Below, in pieces: positions 5,441 to 9,279 of a stretch of DNA of 9,279 nt; position 1 is the stretch's first letter, and each line of letters opens with the position of its first letter. The notes under the pieces were generated by a model that searched no databases, was not told the DNA's origin, and worked only from the letters and a program-made list of their open reading frames with translations. The DNA lies in the NCBI GenBank assembly GCA_900769875.1, contig CAAGII010000048.1:1-9279 (forward strand). The letters run 5' to 3'. Made by a program: the position numbers and the translations under genes. Origin of the DNA: Clostridia bacterium (GTDB lineage Bacteria; Bacillota; Clostridia; Christensenellales; Aristaeellaceae).

Positions 5441-8047
5441 ATGAAAGCAGTCATTTTGGGCGGCACCCTTTCGGCGATCCGGGAGGCGCTGCGTCTGAGG
5501 GCGGCAGGCTGGTCCGTTATGCTGTGCGCGCAGAGCACCTATCTGGCGGAGGATGTCACGGCAACATGGCATGGCTATGGCGTGCGTCATCAGGCATGGC
5601 TGGGCGACAGGCTGGCCGCCGCCGGGCTGTGCGTGGAAATGCCCTTCCTCCCCGGAAGGATCAAGAAGGAAGCGCTCCGGGTGCTGCTGGCTGCGGACGT
5701 GGAGGTTCGCTTCATGACCCGGGCTGCGGGGCTGCTCCGGGAGGAGGGGCGTATCTGCGGCGTGGTGCTGGCCCGCAAGGGCGGCCTTGACCGGGAAAGG
5801 TGCGACCTTCTGCTGGATGCGACCCTCTATCACGTCGCTTCCGCGCGGCTGACACAGCGGACGGTGTCCGTTCCGGCAGGCAGAGAGATGAGCTTCTCGC
5901 TGGAATACCGCGGCATCACGCTGGCGCAGGATGTCCTCCCGCTTTCGGACAATCAGGTGCTGGAGCGCGGGCCGGTTGCGCAGGATCACGCCTACCTGAC
6001 CGTGACGCACACCTTTGCGCAGGATACGCCGCTGGAGGGAGCGCGCGCGGCGCTTTGGCGCTGTGCGCTGCATGCGGCGAAACAGCTGGCGCAGGATGAG
6101 CGGTTCCCGCATCTGGAGATGACCAACGCCCTGCCGGATCAGATTTTCATGGAATCGCCTGAAACGGAGCAGGCCGTGGCCATCACGGACGGGCTCAGCT
6201 TTGATGTGTCGTGGGCAGCGTATCCCGTCTGCCCGGCGCAGGTGCTGGTCTGCGGCGCTGGGACGGCCGGCATCCGCGCTGCGCTGGCTGCTGCGCAGGC
6301 GGGAGACGTGCTGCTCACGGAGCTGTTCCCCTATCCGGGCGGCACACGGACGATGGGCGGTATCCAGTGGCTCTACTACGGAAACAGAAGCCCGCTGTTC
6401 CAGAGGATGTTTGCGGAAATCGAGCGCTATGCGGGCTGTCTTTCGCACGGGAGGACGTATTCCCGCTTTGGCTCCGCCGAGACCTTCCTGTATCTGGAAA
6501 AGCTCCGGGGGAGCGGCGTTTCGTACCGGCCTGACACGCTGATCTGCGGTGCGCGCCTGAGCGGGGGGCGCATCTCGGAGGTTCTGTGCGTGTCAGCGGG
6601 AGAGATTTTTGTCGTGCATCCGGACAAGGTTCTGGATGCCACCGGCGACGGGGACGTGGCTGCGCTGTGCGGCATTCCGATGGAAACCGGCGATCCCCTG
6701 TCCGGCATGGTGCAGAATTACAGCCAGGCGCATCGCGTCAGCGGGACACGTTATGATTGCCCCATGGCCGATCAGGATACGCTGCGCACCGATTTGCCGG
6801 AGGAATGGCAGCGCGCCGTGATTCAGAATACGCTGGGCAGCGCGGAGTACGACTGCTTGGAGATGCTGACCCCGCGGGAAAGCAGCCGCATCCTCGGGCA
6901 GTACCGCATCACCCTGGAGGACGCGGCGCGGGGACATGTGGAGCCGGATGCGCTGATTGATGCGTATTCCTCCTATGACCCGCATTGCCGCTGTCTGTCC
7001 CTGCCGGGACGACTCGGACTGATGCCGGAGCGCGCAAAGCCACGGTATGTTTCCATTCCCTACCGGGCGCTGCGCACCCATGAAGCCGGCAACCTGCTGG
7101 TGCTTGGCAAAGCGATTTCAGCAACGCAGGATGCCTTCAATTACTGTCGCATGTGTGCGGACGTGATAGCACTGGGCCATGCTGCCGGGCGAATTGCGGC
7201 GCTGTCGGATGATTTGTCCGCACCCGCGCTGACCGAGGTGCAGCAGGAAATGCTCGCCGGCGGCGCGCTGGTGCGGCGTCCTTCGGCAGAGCCGTATGAT
7301 GAAAACACAGCGGAGCGTGTCATTGCGCCGCTGCTGTGCGGGGTGGACGGTGCGCTGGCGGAGGTGATGCTCTGTGCGTGGCCGCAGACACAGAAGCTGC
7401 TTCTTGGCGCGCTGGAAAGTGGCGTGCTGCCGGACAGCAAACGGGTGGCGCATGCCCTGCTTTTCACGGGGGATACGCGCTTTGCGCCGGACGTGCTGGA
7501 GGACTTCGTGCAGCGGGATGAAGCGCTCGCCGGGCAGTACGGGGAGCTGCGGGAGGCGGACGGCCTGATCCACGGCGGCTATCAGAATGCGCCGGATGAC
7601 GTGTGGCTCGTCAATCAGGCGATGGTGCTGCTGGCGCATGTGCAGTACCGCCCGGCCATTCCGGCGCTGTGTGCGGCGATGGAGCGCACCGGTCTGGGCA
7701 CATTCTATCACCCGCAGACGGCGACCTATGGCAGTCTGCGTCCGGACTGCATGACCAACAGCACCTACGATCGTATGCTGTGTATGGCGGAGGTGGGCCT
7801 GCTGATGCCGGATGACGCGCTGGCCGGGCCGCTGATGCGTCTTTCGCACCTGGCGCAGGACATTGAGCCGCAGGATCGAAATGTCTATATGGCCTATCTG
7901 GCGCTGCGGCTGGCGCACGCGGCGCTCCTGTGCGGCAGCGGGGACGCGCAGACGGTGATTGAGTCCTACAGCCGCCATCCGCACGGCGTGCTGCGCGCCT
8001 ATGCCCAAAGGATTCTTGAAAATTGGTCAGGGAGGAAAACGGTATGA
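5441..8047 (+). CDS. Large FAD-dependent oxidoreductase (FAD_oxidored type) with duplicated FAD-module
   Basis: This is a predicted cytoplasmic flavoenzyme of 868 residues with no signal peptide. The active-looking module spans about 265-590. It contains VLVCGAGTAGIRAAL (268-282, the GxGxxG dinucleotide motif), Glu294 at the end of strand 2, PGGTRTMGG (299-307) and the LDATGDGDVAALCGIP FAD motif (398-413). It then has TPRESSRILGQY (477-488) and a C-terminal FAD-closing stretch with SIPYRAL, NLLVLGKAISAT and ALGHAAGRIAAL. These are hallmarks of the FAD_oxidored (PF12831) group. Residues 1-240 look like a decayed second copy: ILGGTLSAIREAL (5-17) aligns with the GxGxxG helix but lacks two glycines, and LLLDATLYHVASARL (123-137) aligns with the LDATGDGD motif but lacks its core. 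Residues about 615-868 are mostly helical with HEAT-like character. The stop overlaps the start of the GH43-like gene (ATGA), implying joint action on a sugar or glycoside. The substrate is unknown. Confidence 0.88.
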   Translation: MKAVILGGTLSAIREALRLRAAGWSVMLCAQSTYLAEDVTATWHGYGVRHQAWLGDRLAAAGLCVEMPFLPGRIKKEALRVLLAADVEVRFMTRAAGLLREEGRICGVVLARKGGLDRERCDLLLDATLYHVASARLTQRTVSVPAGREMSFSLEYRGITLAQDVLPLSDNQVLERGPVAQDHAYLTVTHTFAQDTPLEGARAALWRCALHAAKQLAQDERFPHLEMTNALPDQIFMESPETEQAVAITDGLSFDVSWAAYPVCPAQVLVCGAGTAGIRAALAAAQAGDVLLTELFPYPGGTRTMGGIQWLYYGNRSPLFQRMFAEIERYAGCLSHGRTYSRFGSAETFLYLEKLRGSGVSYRPDTLICGARLSGGRISEVLCVSAGEIFVVHPDKVLDATGDGDVAALCGIPMETGDPLSGMVQNYSQAHRVSGTRYDCPMADQDTLRTDLPEEWQRAVIQNTLGSAEYDCLEMLTPRESSRILGQYRITLEDAARGHVEPDALIDAYSSYDPHCRCLSLPGRLGLMPERAKPRYVSIPYRALRTHEAGNLLVLGKAISATQDAFNYCRMCADVIALGHAAGRIAALSDDLSAPALTEVQQEMLAGGALVRRPSAEPYDENTAERVIAPLLCGVDGALAEVMLCAWPQTQKLLLGALESGVLPDSKRVAHALLFTGDTRFAPDVLEDFVQRDEALAGQYGELREADGLIHGGYQNAPDDVWLVNQAMVLLAHVQYRPAIPALCAAMERTGLGTFYHPQTATYGSLRPDCMTNSTYDRMLCMAEVGLLMPDDALAGPLMRLSHLAQDIEPQDRNVYMAYLALRLAHAALLCGSGDAQTVIESYSRHPHGVLRAYAQRILENWSGRKTV
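8029..8035 (+). promoter_or_regulatory. Ribosome binding site of the GH43-like gene
   Basis: AGGGAGG lies inside the 3' end of the oxidoreductase gene, 8 bases before ATG 8044. It fixes the start that overlaps the upstream stop by 4 bases. Confidence 0.8.
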
Positions 8048-9279
8048 AGGTGATCTGTAACCCGCTCAATCTGCCGTACCGCTATCAGATGCGCGGTGTT
8101 TCCCAGCCCGCCTGCCGGGAGGCTGCCGACCCGACGCTGATTGAGGTGAATGGGCAGTATGCCCTCTTTCCCTCCATGACGGCGGGCTTCTATACGAGCG
8201 AAGATCTCTGCACATGGACATTCCATGCCCTTCCGAAAAGCTTCCCGGCGAACGACTATGCGCCGGATGCCTGCGTGCTGGACAGCGAGGTGCAGCTCTG
8301 TGCGTCGCACGGGAGCAAAAACGGCAGCTTTTACCGCAGCCGCGACCTGCTTGCCGCGCCGCTTTGGGAGATTCCCGGCACCTTTCCGTTCTGGGATCCA
8401 CACCAGTTTGTGGACGATGACGGACGGCTTTACTTCTATTGGGGCTGCTCGAATGCGCAGCCCATCCGTGGCGTGGAGATGGACAGAAACACGATGCGCC
8501 CGCTCGGAGAGCCGGTTCCTCTGATTGCCGGGCATCCCGAACAGCTTGGCTACGAGCGCATGGGCAAGGACGGCTCCGATGAAAACAGCGCCCCGTGGAT
8601 CGAGGGCGCGTGGATGACCAAGCACAACGGAAGGTATTACCTGCAATACGCCGCCCCCGGCACGGAATTCAACACCTACGCGGACGGTGTCTATGAGAGC
8701 GAACATCCGCTTGGGCCATTTGTGCCGGCGAAAAACCTGCCGTATTCCTTCGTGCCGGACGGCTTTGCGCAGGGGGCGGGCCATGGCAGCACGCTGAGGA
8801 CGCACGACGGGCGGCTTTTCCACGCCGCTACCATGCGCATCAGCGTCAATCACCCGTTCGAGCGCCGGCTCGGCCTGTGGCGTGCGGGCTTTGACGCGGA
8901 TGGCCTGATGTACTGCGATCAGCGGTATGCGGACTGGCCGATGGTGCTTGGGGATGCTCCCTTCTCGCCGCCGCGCTGGATGCTGCTTTCCCACGGGAAG
9001 CCCGTCCGGGCGTCCTCCGGGGAGAATGCGGCGTGCGCGGTGAATGAAAACATCCGCACGTGGTGGAGCGCATCGGGGAATCAGCCCGGAGAATGGCTGG
9101 AGGTCGATCTGCTATCGGCCTGTCAGGTGAACGCCGTACAGATCAATTTTGCGGACGAGGGATTGTTTTTGCAGCCGCCCTGTCCCTCGGAGCAGCTGGA
9201 GCAGGGGCGCTATATCGAGCGCGTTCCCCAGCATACACGCTGGATGCTGGAGGGCTCAACGGATGGCAAAACGTATTTC
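8044..9279 (+). CDS. GH43-like glycosidase with discoidin-type domain, 3'-truncated by window edge
   Basis: This is a predicted glycoside hydrolase with a five-bladed beta-propeller, probably cytoplasmic because there is no signal peptide. The 412 visible residues run to the window end without a stop. The GH43-type triad can be placed as Asp29 in EAADPTLIE (general base), Asp118 in FWDPHQFVDDDGRLYFYWG (pKa modulator) and Glu187 in PWIEGAWMTKHNGRYYL (general acid). Further propeller motifs are YAPDACVLD (72-80), YLQYAAPGTEFNTYADGVY (199-217), GAGHGST (244-250) and MRISVNHPFERRLGLW (264-279). From about 320 the sequence turns into an F5/8 type C-like (discoidin) fold: VRASSGENAACAVNENIRTWWSA, then GEWLEVDLLSACQVNAVQINFA. 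GH43 enzymes typically cleave arabinose, xylose or galactose linkages, but this clade's specificity is not readable here. It is translationally coupled to the FAD oxidoreductase, so both probably act on the imported substrate. Confidence 0.87.
   Translation, partial: MKVICNPLNLPYRYQMRGVSQPACREAADPTLIEVNGQYALFPSMTAGFYTSEDLCTWTFHALPKSFPANDYAPDACVLDSEVQLCASHGSKNGSFYRSRDLLAAPLWEIPGTFPFWDPHQFVDDDGRLYFYWGCSNAQPIRGVEMDRNTMRPLGEPVPLIAGHPEQLGYERMGKDGSDENSAPWIEGAWMTKHNGRYYLQYAAPGTEFNTYADGVYESEHPLGPFVPAKNLPYSFVPDGFAQGAGHGSTLRTHDGRLFHAATMRISVNHPFERRLGLWRAGFDADGLMYCDQRYADWPMVLGDAPFSPPRWMLLSHGKPVRASSGENAACAVNENIRTWWSASGNQPGEWLEVDLLSACQVNAVQINFADEGLFLQPPCPSEQLEQGRYIERVPQHTRWMLEGSTDGKTYF

Noticed and set aside
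5354..6448. 364-codon minus-strand open frame opposite the oxidoreductase
   Set aside because: It overlaps the N-terminal part of a convincing flavoenzyme gene, and its composition is typical of an antisense shadow.
7999..8994. 331-codon minus-strand open frame opposite the GH43-like gene
   Set aside because: The plus-strand frame has conserved GH43-type motifs and a ribosome binding site. The antisense frame is Arg/His/Ala-rich without a family match.
1..9279. tRNA, rRNA, CRISPR, riboswitch or defence genes
   Set aside because: No repeat-spacer pattern, tRNA-like fold, conserved riboswitch core or defence-family motif was seen on either strand. Apart from the IS remnants, nearly all bases are in metabolic or transport genes.

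Overview
The window is bacterial. It joins the right-hand part of a nested insertion-sequence region (1 to about 2015) to a co-directional carbohydrate-uptake and catabolism operon (about 2027 to the end of the window). All real genes are on the + strand. The genes are GC-rich with strong GGAGG-type ribosome binding sites, short gene overlaps and LplB/LplC-type sugar permeases. This suggests a GC-rich Firmicutes (Clostridia-like, possibly gut) genome. That taxonomic call is an inference from style and protein families, because no marker gene is present.

Region 1 (1-2033), mobile DNA. An IS66-family transposase (TnpC), open at the left window edge, runs to 1404. The right terminus of its element ends in GACGCTTAC at 1473. 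Directly after it begins the interior of an IS256/Mutator-family transposase, in frame. The IS66 element therefore appears to have inserted into an older IS256-type transposase gene. The IS256 remnant loses homology around 2013-2016, before its catalytic Glu, so it is dead. It ends within about 25 bases of the first transporter gene's start codon, so the ancestral upstream region of the operon is not here.

Region 2 (2027-5402), ABC importer. Two inner-membrane permeases (LplB-like and LplC/YtcP-like) overlap by 7 bases. A secreted solute-binding protein follows, with a Sec signal peptide but no lipobox cysteine. A strong intrinsic terminator sits after the binding-protein gene. No ATPase gene and no regulator is visible.

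Region 3 (5429-9279), cytoplasmic catabolism. A large (868 aa) FAD-dependent oxidoreductase of the FAD_oxidored type carries a second, degenerate copy of the FAD-binding module at its N-terminus and a helical C-terminal extension. Its stop codon overlaps (ATGA) the start of a GH43-like glycosidase with a C-terminal discoidin-like domain, cut by the window end. Neither enzyme has a signal peptide. The simplest reading is that an oligosaccharide or glycoside is imported by the ABC system and then processed inside the cell by a redox enzyme acting with a glycosidase. The substrate cannot be read from the sequence. The most noteworthy points are the two-module architecture of the oxidoreductase, its tight coupling to a cytosolic glycosidase, and the IS-in-IS scar at the operon's front edge.
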